From Mycobacterium kyogaense (GTDB lineage Bacteria; Actinomycetota; Actinomycetes; Mycobacteriales; Mycobacteriaceae): a stretch of 64,000 nt of DNA. The notes beneath the pieces were generated by a model. That model ran no database searches, was not told where the DNA came from, and saw only the letters and a program-made list of their open reading frames with translations. Made by a program: the position numbers and the translations under genes. Below are positions 12,140 to 22,626 of the stretch, piece after piece. The stretch covers positions 62,001-126,000 of the forward strand of contig NZ_QJUA01000012.1 in assembly GCF_003254575.1 (NCBI RefSeq), in the 5' to 3' direction. The stretch's first letter is position 1. Every line of letters starts with the position of its first letter.

Positions 12140-13540
12140 ATGAGACGCCCCCTTGGCGGCGCGCCCGCCACCCGGTTGTGCGCCGTATCGCTCGCGTTCG
12201 GCATGGTGCTGACGACACCGCAGCTGGCCAACGCGAAGCCCGCCGACGACCTGGCTGAGCTGGTGACCGAGGTCGCCAACGTGAACCAGAAGTTGCAAGA
12301 TCTGGGCGCGTCGATCCAGGGCCAGCAGGAGAGCGTGAACAAGGCGATCCTCGATGTGCAGACGGCCCGGGAAAAGGCCACGACTGCTCAGCAGGACGTC
12401 GACGCCAGCGCGCAGAGCGTCAAGGACGCGGACGCGGCGATCACCGCCGCGCAGGGCAGGTTCGACCAGTTCGCGTCAGCGATGTACGTCCACGGTCCGT
12501 CGAGCTCGTACCTGACGGCCAAGGACCCGATCGACATCCTCGACACCGCGGCCACCGGTCAGGCTCTGTCGCTGTCCACCCAGAAGGTGATGTCCGACCT
12601 CGCGCGGGCCCGCACCGAGCAGGTGAACCGGGAGTCGACGGCGCGGCTGGCCAAGCAGCAGGCCGACGACGCGGTCAAGGCTGCCGAGACGAGCCAACAG
12701 AGCGCCGTGGAGGCGCTGACCAACGCCCAGCAGACCTTCAAATCGCAGCAGGCCGATCTCGATCGGCTCACCGCCGAACGTGCCGACGCTCAGACGAAAC
12801 TGCAAGCCGCGCAAGCACTCTCGGCGCCGACCGGGCGTTCGGGCGGCGCCGCAGCGCCGGCCGCCCCGGGCGCCAAGCCCGCGCCGTCGGGGGTGAACCC
12901 CGACTGGGATGCGGACCCGAGCACTGGTAACCGCAACACCGCCTGGGACATGACGCTGCCCCAGATCCCGAGCGCCTTCGTCAGCGGCGACCCGGTGCAG
13001 ATCATCAACGCCGTCCTCAAGATCATCACCACCTCACTGCAGGTCACCCAGGACCTGGGTCGCAAATTCCTGCAGAGCATCGGCCTGCTGCCGACGCCGA
13101 CGGGCATCACGAACGGCGCGATCCCGGTGGTGTACGGCCGGCAGGCCACCGAGTACGTCATCAAACGCGGCATGGCGCAGATGGGCGTGCCCTACTCCTG
13201 GGGTGGCGGCAACGCCTCGGGCCCCAGCCGCGGCATCGACTCCGGTGCGGGCACGGTCGGCTTCGATTGCTCGGGCCTGATGCTCTACATGTTCGCCGGT
13301 GTCGGGATCAAGCTCGACCACTACACGGGATCGCAGTACAACGCCGGCCGCAAAGTCCCCTCCTCGCAGATGCGTCGCGGCGACATGATCTTCTACGGCC
13401 CCAACGCCAGCCAGCACGTCGCCATGTACCTCGGCGACGGCCAGATGCTCGAGGCGCCGTACACCGGTTCGGTGGTCAAGATCTCGCCGGTGCGCACCAG
13501 TGGCATGACGCCGTATGTCACCCGAATGATCGAGTGGTGA
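12140..13540 (+). CDS. ripA: Peptidoglycan endopeptidase RipA
   Basis: A 466-residue secreted NlpC/P60 endopeptidase that cleaves D-glutamyl-meso-DAP bonds in the septum during cell separation. The signal peptide ends at NA-KPADD (about residue 33). Residues about 35-230 form long Ala/Gln/Asp-rich helices (coiled coil), followed by a Pro/Ala linker, a helix that can block the active site, and the catalytic domain. The triad is C377 (FDCSG), H426 (SQHVAMYLG) and E438. SD GAGGAG lies 11 nt before the ATG. It overlaps ripB by 4 nt. Confidence 0.96.
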   Translation: MRRPLGGAPATRLCAVSLAFGMVLTTPQLANAKPADDLAELVTEVANVNQKLQDLGASIQGQQESVNKAILDVQTAREKATTAQQDVDASAQSVKDADAAITAAQGRFDQFASAMYVHGPSSSYLTAKDPIDILDTAATGQALSLSTQKVMSDLARARTEQVNRESTARLAKQQADDAVKAAETSQQSAVEALTNAQQTFKSQQADLDRLTAERADAQTKLQAAQALSAPTGRSGGAAAPAAPGAKPAPSGVNPDWDADPSTGNRNTAWDMTLPQIPSAFVSGDPVQIINAVLKIITTSLQVTQDLGRKFLQSIGLLPTPTGITNGAIPVVYGRQATEYVIKRGMAQMGVPYSWGGGNASGPSRGIDSGAGTVGFDCSGLMLYMFAGVGIKLDHYTGSQYNAGRKVPSSQMRRGDMIFYGPNASQHVAMYLGDGQMLEAPYTGSVVKISPVRTSGMTPYVTRMIEW

Positions 13541-14226
13541 TCGCCCTGCGTCGCCTTCTGCTGTCGCTGACGGTCGTCATCGGGGTGCTCCTCGGCGCGG
13601 CCGCTCCCGCCGGTGCGCAACCCGAGGCCGGTCAGTGGGACCCCACGCTGCCCAAAACGCTCAGCGCGGGCGCCCCGGGCGATCCGCTGGCCATCGCCAA
13701 CGCCTCGCTTGCCGCCACTGCTCAAGCCACCCAGATCACGATGGACCTCGGGCACAAGTTCCTGCAGAGCATCGGTCTGGCCCCGGCCGACCCGACGGGC
13801 GTGGCCCCCGGGCTGGTGCGCGGCCCCGCTGCCATCGAGTACGTGATCCGGCGGGGCGGCAGCCAGATGGGTGTGCCCTACTCGTGGGGCGGCGGCAAGC
13901 CCAACGGTCCCAGCCGCGGAATCGAGTCCGGTGCCAACACCGTGGGCTTCGACTGCTCCGGACTCACCCAGTTCTCCTACGCCGGGGTCGGCGTGCTGAT
14001 CCCGAAGTACTCCGGCGACCAGTACGACACCGGCCGCAAGGTGCCCGTCGCGCAAGCCAAACGCGGCGACCTGCTGTTCTGGGGACCCGGTGGCAGCCAG
14101 CACGTCGCGATGTACCTGGGCGGAGGTCGGATGCTCGAGGCCTCCGGCAGCGCCGGCAAGGTCACCGTCAGTCCCGTGCGCACCTCCGGTCTGCAGCCCT
14201 ATGCGGCCCGCATCATCGAATCCTGA
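13537..14226 (+). CDS. ripB: Peptidoglycan endopeptidase RipB
   Basis: A 229-residue secreted NlpC/P60 enzyme, a shortened paralog of RipA lacking the coiled-coil domain. The GTG at 13537 overlaps the ripA stop (GTGA); another GTG lies one codon earlier. Signal peptide LRRLLLSLTVVIGVLLGAAAPAGA ends near residue 28. The triad is C140, H189 and E201. The last 120 residues closely follow RipA, including the VPYSWGGG and RGDLLFWGPGGSQHVAMYL segments, so the pair is an ancient tandem duplication acting on the same peptide bonds. Confidence 0.95.
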   Translation: MIALRRLLLSLTVVIGVLLGAAAPAGAQPEAGQWDPTLPKTLSAGAPGDPLAIANASLAATAQATQITMDLGHKFLQSIGLAPADPTGVAPGLVRGPAAIEYVIRRGGSQMGVPYSWGGGKPNGPSRGIESGANTVGFDCSGLTQFSYAGVGVLIPKYSGDQYDTGRKVPVAQAKRGDLLFWGPGGSQHVAMYLGGGRMLEASGSAGKVTVSPVRTSGLQPYAARIIES

Positions 14227-14264
14227 GTAGCGGCTGAGTTAATTCGGGCGGCGTCGACGGATTC

Positions 14265-14295
14265 ACACCCGCCTGGAATAGTTGACGGCGGGTGT
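14265..14295. terminator. 9-bp inverted repeat ACACCCGCC ... GGCGGGTGT
   Basis: Perfect 9-bp arms around a 13-nt spacer, between ripB and moxR. The strong GC stem after the ripB stop suggests an intrinsic terminator of the mycobacterial type without a U-tract; alternatively it is an operator for the moxR transcript. Confidence 0.5.
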
Positions 14296-14357
14296 TGCGC
14301 GAATTGCATTGCGCGCCGCACAAACCAGCAGGTAGTGCGCATGTGGAAGGAATGTTG

Positions 14358-15515
14358 ATGACCTCACCGAGTGGGCCGCCGCAGGGCTCTGGAGGATTCC
14401 CCGGACAAGCCCCCGGCCCCGGCTACTCCGCGGGGGCGCACGCCGCCCCCGCCCCGTCGGCACCCGCGCAGTCCAACGGTGGCCTGCAGGGCGAGGTGCA
14501 CACGCTGGAGCGGGCGATCTTCGAGGTCAAGCGCATCATCGTCGGGCAGGACCAGCTCGTCGAGCGGATGCTGGTCGGCCTGCTGGCCAAGGGGCACGTG
14601 CTCCTCGAAGGTGTGCCCGGTGTGGCGAAGACCCTCGCGGTCGAGACGTTCGCCAAGGTCGTGGGCGGCACGTTCGCGCGTATCCAGTTCACCCCCGACC
14701 TGGTGCCCACCGACATCGTCGGTACCCGCATCTATCGCGCGGGCAAAGAGGAGTTCGACATCGAACTCGGCCCGGTCGTGGTCAACTTCCTGCTTGCCGA
14801 CGAGATCAACCGTGCGCCCGCCAAGGTGCAGTCGGCGCTGCTCGAGATCATGGCCGAGCGCAAGATCTCCATCGGCGGAAAGACTTTCCCGCTGCCCAGC
14901 CCCTTCCTGGTCATGGCGACCCAGAACCCGATCGAGCAGGAGGGCGTGTACCAGCTTCCGGAAGCCCAGCGCGACCGGTTCCTGTTCAAGCTCAACGTCG
15001 ACTACCCCTCCCCGGAGGAGGAGCGCGAGATCATCTACCGGATGGGCGTCAAGCCCCCGGAGCCCAAGACGATCCTCAACACCGGCGACCTGCTTCGCCT
15101 GCAGGACGTCGCGGCTAACAACTTCGTCCACCACGCGCTCGTCGACTACGTCGTCCGCATCGTCACCGCGACGCGTGAACCGGAGAAGTTCGGCATGCCC
15201 GACGCCAAGGCGTGGATCGCCTACGGCGCCTCCCCGCGTGCGTCGCTGGGCATCATCGCGGCGTCGCGGGCGCTGGCCCTGGTCCGCGGCCGCGACTACG
15301 TGATCCCGCAGGACGTCGTCGAGGTGATCCCGGACGTGCTGCGGCACCGCCTCGTGCTCACCTACGACGCGCTGGCCGACGAGATCTCCTCCGAGACCGT
15401 GGTCAACCGCATCCTGCAGACGGTGGCGCTGCCGCAGGTCAACGCGATCCCGCAGCAGGGGCATGCGGTGGGGCCGGCGGTTCCGGCCGCAGCGGCCGCG
15501 GCGAACGGCCGCTGA
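14358..15515 (+). CDS. moxR1: MoxR-family AAA+ ATPase
   Basis: A 385-residue AAA+ chaperone-like ATPase. A Gly/Pro/Ala-rich N-terminal tail (to about residue 45) precedes the ATPase core, with Walker A GVPGVAKT (85-92), Walker B LLADEIN (about 145-151) and sensor ATQNPIEQEG. The ATG at 14358 has GGAAGGA 6 nt upstream; the ATG at 14352 is too close to that site. MoxR proteins act with von Willebrand A partners, and DUF58 and two VWA genes follow directly. The neighbouring ripAB genes suggest an envelope-related role, which remains an inference. Confidence 0.93.
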   Translation: MTSPSGPPQGSGGFPGQAPGPGYSAGAHAAPAPSAPAQSNGGLQGEVHTLERAIFEVKRIIVGQDQLVERMLVGLLAKGHVLLEGVPGVAKTLAVETFAKVVGGTFARIQFTPDLVPTDIVGTRIYRAGKEEFDIELGPVVVNFLLADEINRAPAKVQSALLEIMAERKISIGGKTFPLPSPFLVMATQNPIEQEGVYQLPEAQRDRFLFKLNVDYPSPEEEREIIYRMGVKPPEPKTILNTGDLLRLQDVAANNFVHHALVDYVVRIVTATREPEKFGMPDAKAWIAYGASPRASLGIIAASRALALVRGRDYVIPQDVVEVIPDVLRHRLVLTYDALADEISSETVVNRILQTVALPQVNAIPQQGHAVGPAVPAAAAAANGR

Positions 15516-15519
15516 CCTG

Positions 15520-16494
15520 GTGGCTTCTACTGAGTCTTCTCGGCCTTCCGGCCCCGGCCCCGGCCGGACCGTCGACCTGCCGTCGTTGCAGCGCGGAGAG
15601 ATCCGCGACCCGGCGCTGACGGCTGCGCTGCGCAAGCTCGAGCTCACGGTGCGCCGCAAGCTCGACGGCGTGCTGCACGGCGACCATCTGGGTCTGCTGC
15701 CTGGCCCGGGTTCCGAGCCGGGGGAGTCGCGGATCTACCAGCCCGGCGACGACGTGCGCCGGATGGACTGGTCGGTGACCGCGAGGACCACCCAGCCGCA
15801 CGTGCGTCAGATGATCGCCGACCGCGAGCTGGAGACGTGGCTGGTCGTCGACGTGTCGGCGAGCCTGGACTTCGGCACGACCGGATGCGAGAAGCGCGAC
15901 CTCGCGGTCGCCGCGGCGGCGGCCGTGGCGTTCCTGAACAGCGGTGGCGGCAACCGGCTCGGCGCGATCATCAGCAACGGGGACACCGTGCGCCGGGTGC
16001 CCGCCCTGTCGGGGCGCATGCACGAGCAGGAGTTGCTGCGCACCATCGCGACCACGCCCCGCGCGCCGGTCGGGGTGCGGGGTGACCTGGCCGCGGCCAT
16101 CGACGCGCTGCGCCGGCCCGAGCGCCGCCGCGGCATGGCCGTGATCATCAGCGACTTCCTGGGGCCGATCAACTGGATGCGACCGCTGCGGGCCATCGCG
16201 GGGCGCCACGAGGTGCTCGGCATCGAGATCCTCGACCCCCGCGACGTCGAGCTCCCGCCCGTCGGAGACGTGATCCTGCAGGACGCCGAGACGGGCCGGA
16301 CCCGTGAGTTCACCATCGACGAACAGCTGCGCGCCGACTTCGAGAGGGCCGCGGCGGCCCACCGCGCCGATGTGGCCCGCACGCTGCGCCGATGTGACGC
16401 GCCGCTGCTGAGTCTGCGCACCGATCGCGACTGGATCGCCGACGTGGTGAGGTTCGTCGCGAGCCGGCGCCGCGGCGCGCTCGCGGCGCGGTGA
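15520..16494 (+). CDS. DUF58 domain protein of the MoxR operon
   Basis: A 324-residue protein with the DUF58 signature [21 protein letters not shown] (about residues 68-88), followed by a VWA-like fold with [11 protein letters not shown]. The GTG at 15520 lies 4 nt after the moxR stop; the longer in-frame start at 15463 lies inside moxR and is rejected. DUF58 proteins accompany MoxR and VWA proteins in many bacteria. It matches Rv1480 as I recall. The biochemical function is unknown. Confidence 0.9.
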   Translation: MASTESSRPSGPGPGRTVDLPSLQRGEIRDPALTAALRKLELTVRRKLDGVLHGDHLGLLPGPGSEPGESRIYQPGDDVRRMDWSVTARTTQPHVRQMIADRELETWLVVDVSASLDFGTTGCEKRDLAVAAAAAVAFLNSGGGNRLGAIISNGDTVRRVPALSGRMHEQELLRTIATTPRAPVGVRGDLAAAIDALRRPERRRGMAVIISDFLGPINWMRPLRAIAGRHEVLGIEILDPRDVELPPVGDVILQDAETGRTREFTIDEQLRADFERAAAAHRADVARTLRRCDAPLLSLRTDRDWIADVVRFVASRRRGALAAR

Positions 16495-16528
16495 GCCCGA
16501 GCCGAGACGACCGAAAGATCCGCCTCGT

Positions 16529-17536
16529 ATGACTCTGCCCCTGCTCGGCCCGATCTCGGTGTCGGGGTTCAAGCACCCGTGGTTCTTCCTGTTCCTGATC
16601 GCGGTCGTCGCACTCGTCGCGCTCTACCTCGTCGTCCAGCGGCGCAGGCAGCGGCGGATGCTGCGGTTCGCGAACATGGAACTGCTCGAGGCCGTGGCGC
16701 CGGCGAAGCGGCAGCGTTGGCGGCACCTGCCGGCGATCCTGCTGGTGCTCGCGCTGGTGTCGTTCACCACCGCGATGGCCGCGCCGACGCACGACGTCCG
16801 GATTCCCCGTAACCGCGCGGTGGTCATGCTGGTCATCGACGTCTCGCAGTCGATGCGCGCCACCGACGTGGCACCGAGCCGACTGCTCGCCGCTCAGGAG
16901 GCGGCCAAGCAGTTCGCCGATCAGCTCACTCCCGGCATCAATCTCGGCCTCATCGCCTACGCAGGCACGGCGACGGTCCTGGTGTCGCCGAGCGTCAACC
17001 GGGAAGCCGCCAAGAGCGCCATCGACCGGCTCCAGCTCGCTGATCGAACCGCCACCGGCGAGGGCATCTTCACCGCGCTGCAGGCCATCGCGACCGTCGG
17101 TGCGGTGTTGGGTGGCGGCGACGGCCCGCCTCCGGCGCGGATCGTGCTGATGTCGGACGGTAAGGAAACCGTGCCGTCCAACCCGGACGCGCCGAAGGGT
17201 GCCTACACCGCCGCCCGTACCGCCAAGGACCAGGGCGTGCCGATCTCGACCGTCTCGTTCGGCACGCCGTACGGCTACGTCGAGATCAACGATCAGCGCC
17301 AGCCCGTGCCCGTCGACGACGAGATGCTGGCCAAGATCGGCGAGCTCTCCGGGGGTGACTCCTACACCGCGTCGACGTTGGAACAGCTCAAGGGCGTGTT
17401 CACCAACCTGCAGGAACAGATCGGCTACGAGACAGTCAAGGGAGACGCCAGCATCGGTTGGTTGCGGATCGGGGCCCTGATTCTGGCCGGCGCTGCGCTG
17501 GCGGCGCTCCTGCTGAACCGGAGGCTGCCAGGATGA
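16529..17536 (+). CDS. VWA-domain membrane protein, copy 1 (Rv1481-like)
   Basis: A 335-residue protein with two N-terminal membrane helices (about residues 18-37 and 66-85), a von Willebrand A domain outside or at the membrane surface, and a third helix at the C-terminus ([18 protein letters not shown]). The MIDAS metal motif is D104-x-S106-x-S108 (VIDVSQS). It overlaps the second copy by 4 nt (ATGA). This is the BatA/BatB-like partner of the MoxR ATPase. Confidence 0.9.
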   Translation: MTLPLLGPISVSGFKHPWFFLFLIAVVALVALYLVVQRRRQRRMLRFANMELLEAVAPAKRQRWRHLPAILLVLALVSFTTAMAAPTHDVRIPRNRAVVMLVIDVSQSMRATDVAPSRLLAAQEAAKQFADQLTPGINLGLIAYAGTATVLVSPSVNREAAKSAIDRLQLADRTATGEGIFTALQAIATVGAVLGGGDGPPPARIVLMSDGKETVPSNPDAPKGAYTAARTAKDQGVPISTVSFGTPYGYVEINDQRQPVPVDDEMLAKIGELSGGDSYTASTLEQLKGVFTNLQEQIGYETVKGDASIGWLRIGALILAGAALAALLLNRRLPG

Positions 17537-18543
17537 CGCTTCCCCTCCTGGGACCCCTGTCGCTGACGGGCTTCCAGCACCTCTGGTGGCTGGCGCTGTT
17601 CGTGATCATCGCGCTTGCTCTGGCGGGGCTGTACGTGATGCTGCAGATCTCGGCGCGCAAGCGGCTGCAGCGGTTCGCCAACACCGACCTGCTCGACAGC
17701 GTGTCGCCCCGGCGCCTCGGCCGGCGCCGGCACGTGGCGCCCGCGCTGATGGCGGTCGCACTGCTGGTGTTCGCGATCGCGCTGGCGGGCCCCACCCAGG
17801 ACGAACGGATCCCGCGGAACCGGGCAGTGGTGATGCTGGTGGTCGACGTGTCGCAGTCGATGATGGCCAACGATGTCGACCCCACCCGGTTGGCTGCCGC
17901 GCAAGCGGCGTCGAAGAAGTTCGTCGACGAACTGACCCCCGGCATCAACCTGGGTGTCATCTCCTACGCGGGCACCGCGACGGTGCTGGTCTCGCCGACC
18001 ACCAACCGGGATGCCAGCAAGCGGGCGATCGACAGCCTGCAGGTCGCCGATCGGACCGCGACGGGGGAGGCCATCCTCACGGCGCTGACCGCCATCAACA
18101 CCGTCGGCGCGGTGATCGGCGGCGGCGATGAGCCCCCGCCGGCCCACATCGTGCTGTTCTCCGACGGCAAGGAGACCGTGCCGGCGAACCCGGACAACCC
18201 GAAGGGCGCCTACACCGCGGCGCGCGCGGCCAACGACCAGGGCGTGCCGATCTCGACGATCGCGTTCGGCACCCCCAATGGTTCGGTCGAGGTCAACGGC
18301 GAGCGTGTCGACGTCCCCGTCGACGATGAGATGCTCAAGAAGATCTCCTCGCTCTCCGGCGGCGACCACTACACCGCCTCCAACCTCGACGAGCTCAACA
18401 GGGTCTACACCACGCTGCAGGAGCAGATCGGTTACGAGACCGTCCGCGGCGACGCCTCGGCAGGCTGGCTGCGGCTGGGCACCCTGCTGGCTGCTGCCGC
18501 CGCTCTGAGCGCGCTGCTGATCAACCGCAGGATGCCGCTCTGA
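17533..18543 (+). CDS. VWA-domain membrane protein, copy 2 (tandem paralog)
   Basis: A 336-residue paralog of the preceding gene with the same layout: start MTLPLLGP, two N-terminal helices, MIDAS VVDVSQS and a C-terminal helix. The VWA domain is nearly the same over long stretches (for example [23 protein letters not shown]), whereas the helix 1-2 loop has diverged ([17 protein letters not shown] versus [17 protein letters not shown]). The pair is probably a local duplication; as I recall, M. tuberculosis has a single copy here. Start set by the ATGA overlap. Confidence 0.9.
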   Translation: MTLPLLGPLSLTGFQHLWWLALFVIIALALAGLYVMLQISARKRLQRFANTDLLDSVSPRRLGRRRHVAPALMAVALLVFAIALAGPTQDERIPRNRAVVMLVVDVSQSMMANDVDPTRLAAAQAASKKFVDELTPGINLGVISYAGTATVLVSPTTNRDASKRAIDSLQVADRTATGEAILTALTAINTVGAVIGGGDEPPPAHIVLFSDGKETVPANPDNPKGAYTAARAANDQGVPISTIAFGTPNGSVEVNGERVDVPVDDEMLKKISSLSGGDHYTASNLDELNRVYTTLQEQIGYETVRGDASAGWLRLGTLLAAAAALSALLINRRMPL

Positions 18544-18580
18544 GACCACAGCCGATTTCAAGGTCACGCCCGCCAGGCAC

Positions 18581-19375
<795 letters not shown>

Positions 19376-19394
19376 GAGAGAAAAGGACTTTCAC

Positions 19395-20204
19395 ATGGCA
19401 AGGCTTCTGGAAGGCAAGCGGATCCTCGTCACGGGGATCATCACCGATTCGTCCATCGCATTCCACATCGCCAAGGTGGCGCAGGAGGCCGGCGCCGAAC
19501 TGGTACTCACCGGCTTCGACCGGATGAAGCTGATCCAGCGGATCGCCGACCGGCTGCCGAACCCGGCGCCGCTGATCGAACTCGACGTGCAGAACTCCGA
19601 GCACCTCGACTCGCTCGCCGACCGGATCACCGCCGAGATCGGCGAGGGCAACAAGATCGACGGCGTGGTCCACTCGATCGGCTTCATGCCGCAGACCGGC
19701 ATGGGTATCAACCCGTTCTTCGACGCACCCTACGAGGACGTCGCCAAGGGCATCCACATCTCCGCGTACTCCTATGCCTCACTGGCCAAGGCCGTGCTGC
19801 CGATCATGAATCCCGGTGGCGGCATCGTCGGCATGGACTTCGACCCGACCCGGGCGATGCCGGCCTACAACTGGATGACGGTCGCCAAGAGCGCGCTGGA
19901 ATCGGTGAACCGCTTTGTCGCCCGCGAGGCCGGCAAGGTCGGTGTGCGCTCCAATCTCGTTGCTGCCGGCCCGATCCGGACGCTCGCGATGAGCGCGATC
20001 GTCGGCGGTGCGCTCGGCGAGGAGGCGGGTGCGCAGATGCAGCTGCTCGAGGAGGGCTGGGATCAACGTGCCCCGCTCGGCTGGAACATGAAGGACCCGA
20101 CGCCGGTCGCCAAGACGGTGTGCGCGCTGCTGTCCGACTGGCTGCCGGCGACGACGGGGACGATCATCTTCGCCGACGGCGGGGCGAGCACCCAGCTGTT
20201 GTGA
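19395..20204 (+). CDS. inhA: Enoyl-ACP reductase InhA
   Basis: A 269-residue NADH-dependent enoyl-ACP reductase of FAS-II and target of the isoniazid-NAD adduct. The catalytic pair Y158 and K165 ([13 protein letters not shown]) has exactly the M. tuberculosis numbering. Residues altered in resistant isolates are wild type here: I16, I21 and S94. The modified glycine motif [13 protein letters not shown] is the enoyl-reductase form of the Rossmann motif. SD-like AGAGAAAAGGA lies before the ATG. Confidence 0.98.
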   Translation: MARLLEGKRILVTGIITDSSIAFHIAKVAQEAGAELVLTGFDRMKLIQRIADRLPNPAPLIELDVQNSEHLDSLADRITAEIGEGNKIDGVVHSIGFMPQTGMGINPFFDAPYEDVAKGIHISAYSYASLAKAVLPIMNPGGGIVGMDFDPTRAMPAYNWMTVAKSALESVNRFVAREAGKVGVRSNLVAAGPIRTLAMSAIVGGALGEEAGAQMQLLEEGWDQRAPLGWNMKDPTPVAKTVCALLSDWLPATTGTIIFADGGASTQLL

Positions 20205-20219
20205 CGGGCGTGTCCTGCC

Positions 20220-21242
20220 ATGTCTTTTGATGCACTGCTGCTGCTGTCCTTCGGCGGTCCCGAGGGCCCCGAGCAGGTGATGCCGTTCCTGGAGAACGTG
20301 ACTAGGGGCCGGGGCATCCCGCGGGAGCGGCTGGCCAGCGTCGCCGAGCACTACCTGCATTTCGGTGGCGTGTCCCCGATCAACGGCATCAACCGCGAGC
20401 TGATCACCTCGATCGAGGCCGAGCTGGCCCGCCGTGGTGCGGACATCCCGGTCTACTTCGGCAACCGCAACTGGCACCCGTTCGTCGAGGACACCGTTGC
20501 GCACATGCGAGACAACGGGATTCGCCGCGCCGCGGTGTTCTCCACCTCGGCGTGGGGTGGCTACTCCGGCTGCACCCAGTACCAGGAGGACATCGCCCGC
20601 GCCCGCGCCGCCGCCGGCCCCGAGGCGCCGGAGCTGACGAAGCTGCGCCAGTACTTCGACCATCCGCTGCTGGTCGAGATGTTCGCCGACGCGATCCGCG
20701 ACGCCGCCGCCACGCTGCCCGAGGAGCTACGGGCCGACGCGCGTCTGGTGTTCACCGCCCACTCGATACCGCTGCGTGCGGCCAACCGGTGCGGACCGGA
20801 TCTCTACGAACGCCAGGTTGGCTACACCTCCCGGTTGGTCGCGGCCGCAGCGGGATACGACGACTTCGATCAGGTGTGGCAGTCGCGCTCGGGTCCGCCG
20901 CAGGTGCCGTGGCTCGAACCCGACGTCGGAGATCACCTCGACGCACTCGCTGCGGCGGGCACCAAGGCCGTGATCGTGTGCCCGGTCGGTTTCGTCGCCG
21001 ACCACATCGAGGTGGTCTGGGACCTCGACAGCGAACTCGCCGAGCAGGCCGAGGCAGCCGGGATCGCGTTGGCGCGGGCCACGACTCCCAACAGCAGCCC
21101 GCGGTTCGCGCGCCTGGCGGTGGATCTGATGGACGAACTGGTTCACCAGGCGCCTGCCGCCCGGGTGGACGGGTCCGATCCGGTGCCGGGTTTCGGGTGC
21201 AGCGTCAACGGCGCCCTGTGTACCCCGAACTGCAGTTCCTAG
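20220..21242 (+). CDS. hemH: Ferrochelatase / coproporphyrin ferrochelatase
   Basis: A 340-residue ferrochelatase inserting iron into the porphyrin; actinobacteria use the coproporphyrin-dependent pathway. Visible are [12 protein letters not shown] at the N-terminus, [11 protein letters not shown], the metal-site histidine in [19 protein letters not shown], and [18 protein letters not shown]. The C-terminus has cysteines ([15 protein letters not shown]) that fit the 2Fe-2S site known in some actinobacterial ferrochelatases. It begins 15 nt after inhA, the same unusual operon partner as in M. tuberculosis (hemZ). Confidence 0.95.
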   Translation: MSFDALLLLSFGGPEGPEQVMPFLENVTRGRGIPRERLASVAEHYLHFGGVSPINGINRELITSIEAELARRGADIPVYFGNRNWHPFVEDTVAHMRDNGIRRAAVFSTSAWGGYSGCTQYQEDIARARAAAGPEAPELTKLRQYFDHPLLVEMFADAIRDAAATLPEELRADARLVFTAHSIPLRAANRCGPDLYERQVGYTSRLVAAAAGYDDFDQVWQSRSGPPQVPWLEPDVGDHLDALAAAGTKAVIVCPVGFVADHIEVVWDLDSELAEQAEAAGIALARATTPNSSPRFARLAVDLMDELVHQAPAARVDGSDPVPGFGCSVNGALCTPNCSS

Positions 21243-21249
21243 GTCGTTT

Positions 21250-22107
21250 CTAGCGCCGCCAGGCCGACTGCAGGATCGCATCGACAGCGGACAGGCGCGC
21301 CGAGCGGACCACCGCGGTCAGCGGACGCAGCGCATCGGTGGCCAACTGCACCTCTGACGAGCTCTGCCCGATGGGCAGCAACCCGGAGCTGACCGCGATG
21401 ATCGCGTCGACGTGCGCAGCGTTCTCCAGCACCCGAACCGCCCGCTCGGGCGCGTGGTCCGGAACGCGATGTGCGCGGTTGGCTTCGAGCACCTGCTCGA
21501 CGAGGCGGCGCGGATCGGCGACGTCGGCGCCTGTGGCCCCGGCCCGGAGCGCGACCAGGGCGTCGGCGGCCGATCGGACCGCGTCGCGCAGCCCGTATTC
21601 GGCCTCGCCGAGATCGAGGTGCGTGCTCACCGGCGCGCGCTCCAGCGAGTACACCGTCCAGGACAGGCCGCACAGCTCCGGCTCGAACTCGTCCTCGTCG
21701 ACCGGGTCGGCGTACTCGTCGGCGTACTCGAAGTCGGGCACCACGCCGATCGCGGCCCGCGAATCACCGACGATGATCGCCTCTCCGGCCGAGATCGCGT
21801 CGCGGCCGAACTGGGTGCCCGGCGGCAGACCCCGGACGTCGCCGGGCACCGGCAGAGCCAGGGCGATCGCGGGCTGCGCACTCGCCGGCCGGGCCACCGT
21901 CCGCATCGTCTGCAACAGCGACATGACGCCTGTGTTGTCCAGATCCGGCCACGGCAGGCCGGTCCGGTCGGCGGCCGCGGAATCGTAGGCCGTGACCGAA
22001 TGCGATTGCGTCCATAGGGATAACGCATCCAACACGTCGTCGGGCGCGGCGACACCGGCCAGCCAGGAATTGGCCCACACCGAGAGCGTTGCACTGGGAC
22101 ACCACAT
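21250..22107 (-). CDS. Conserved mycobacterial protein (Rv1486c-like)
   Basis: A 285-residue soluble protein with no recognised catalytic motif. It starts [18 protein letters not shown] and has an acidic stretch ([18 protein letters not shown]) in the middle. Position and length match Rv1486c as I recall. The ATG at 22107 is chosen because the very long open frame upstream of it (to 23826) is antisense to the NfeD and stomatin genes. It ends 7 nt from the convergent hemH stop. Confidence 0.82.
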   Translation of the reverse strand: MWCPSATLSVWANSWLAGVAAPDDVLDALSLWTQSHSVTAYDSAAADRTGLPWPDLDNTGVMSLLQTMRTVARPASAQPAIALALPVPGDVRGLPPGTQFGRDAISAGEAIIVGDSRAAIGVVPDFEYADEYADPVDEDEFEPELCGLSWTVYSLERAPVSTHLDLGEAEYGLRDAVRSAADALVALRAGATGADVADPRRLVEQVLEANRAHRVPDHAPERAVRVLENAAHVDAIIAVSSGLLPIGQSSSEVQLATDALRPLTAVVRSARLSAVDAILQSAWRR

Positions 22108-22167
22108 GCGGCGCAGTGTAGTTGTTGGCTGCGCATTTGATGGTCCCGAGCCGGAGCAGGTCGCGCG

Positions 22168-22173
22168 TAGGCT
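22168..22173 (+). promoter_or_regulatory. -10 box TAGGCT, leaderless promoter of the NfeD gene
   Basis: TAGGCT ends 6 nt before the ATG at 22180. Confidence 0.6.
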
Positions 22174-22179
22174 TCCGGT

Positions 22180-22614
22180 ATGCCCGTACCGCTGATCTGG
22201 CTGATCGCAGCACTGGCGTTGGCCGGCGCCGAGGCGCTGACCGGAGATCTGTTCCTGCTGATGCTCAGCGGTGGGGCGCTGGCCGCGGCGGGGTCCAGCT
22301 GGCTGCTCGACTGGCCGGTGTGGGCCGACGGACTCGTCTTCCTCGTGGTGTCGGTGCTGTTGCTCGTCGGGGTCCGTCCGGCGCTGCGCCGCCGCATGCA
22401 CGCAGGCACGGGCCTGCCCGAACCGGTCAAGGCGCTCGAGGGCAAGAGCGCCCTGGTGCTCGATCGCGTCGCCCGGGATGCCGGCCAGGTGAAGCTCGCG
22501 GGGGAGATCTGGACGGCGCGCCCGTTCAACGACGACGATGTCTATGAACCCGGCGACCAGGTGACCGTCGTGCACATCGACGGCGCCACCGCGGTCGTGT
22601 CGAAGATCGCCTGA
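22180..22614 (+). CDS. NfeD-like membrane protein
   Basis: A 144-residue NfeD C-terminal-type protein. Three membrane segments fill the first 65 residues ([51 protein letters not shown]), followed by a beta-barrel OB-like domain (about residues 80-144, [28 protein letters not shown]). NfeD proteins pair with stomatin/SPFH proteins, and that partner starts 12 nt downstream. Matches Rv1487. Confidence 0.9.
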   Translation: MPVPLIWLIAALALAGAEALTGDLFLLMLSGGALAAAGSSWLLDWPVWADGLVFLVVSVLLLVGVRPALRRRMHAGTGLPEPVKALEGKSALVLDRVARDAGQVKLAGEIWTARPFNDDDVYEPGDQVTVVHIDGATAVVSKIA

Positions 22615-22626
22615 GAGGAGTTCACG

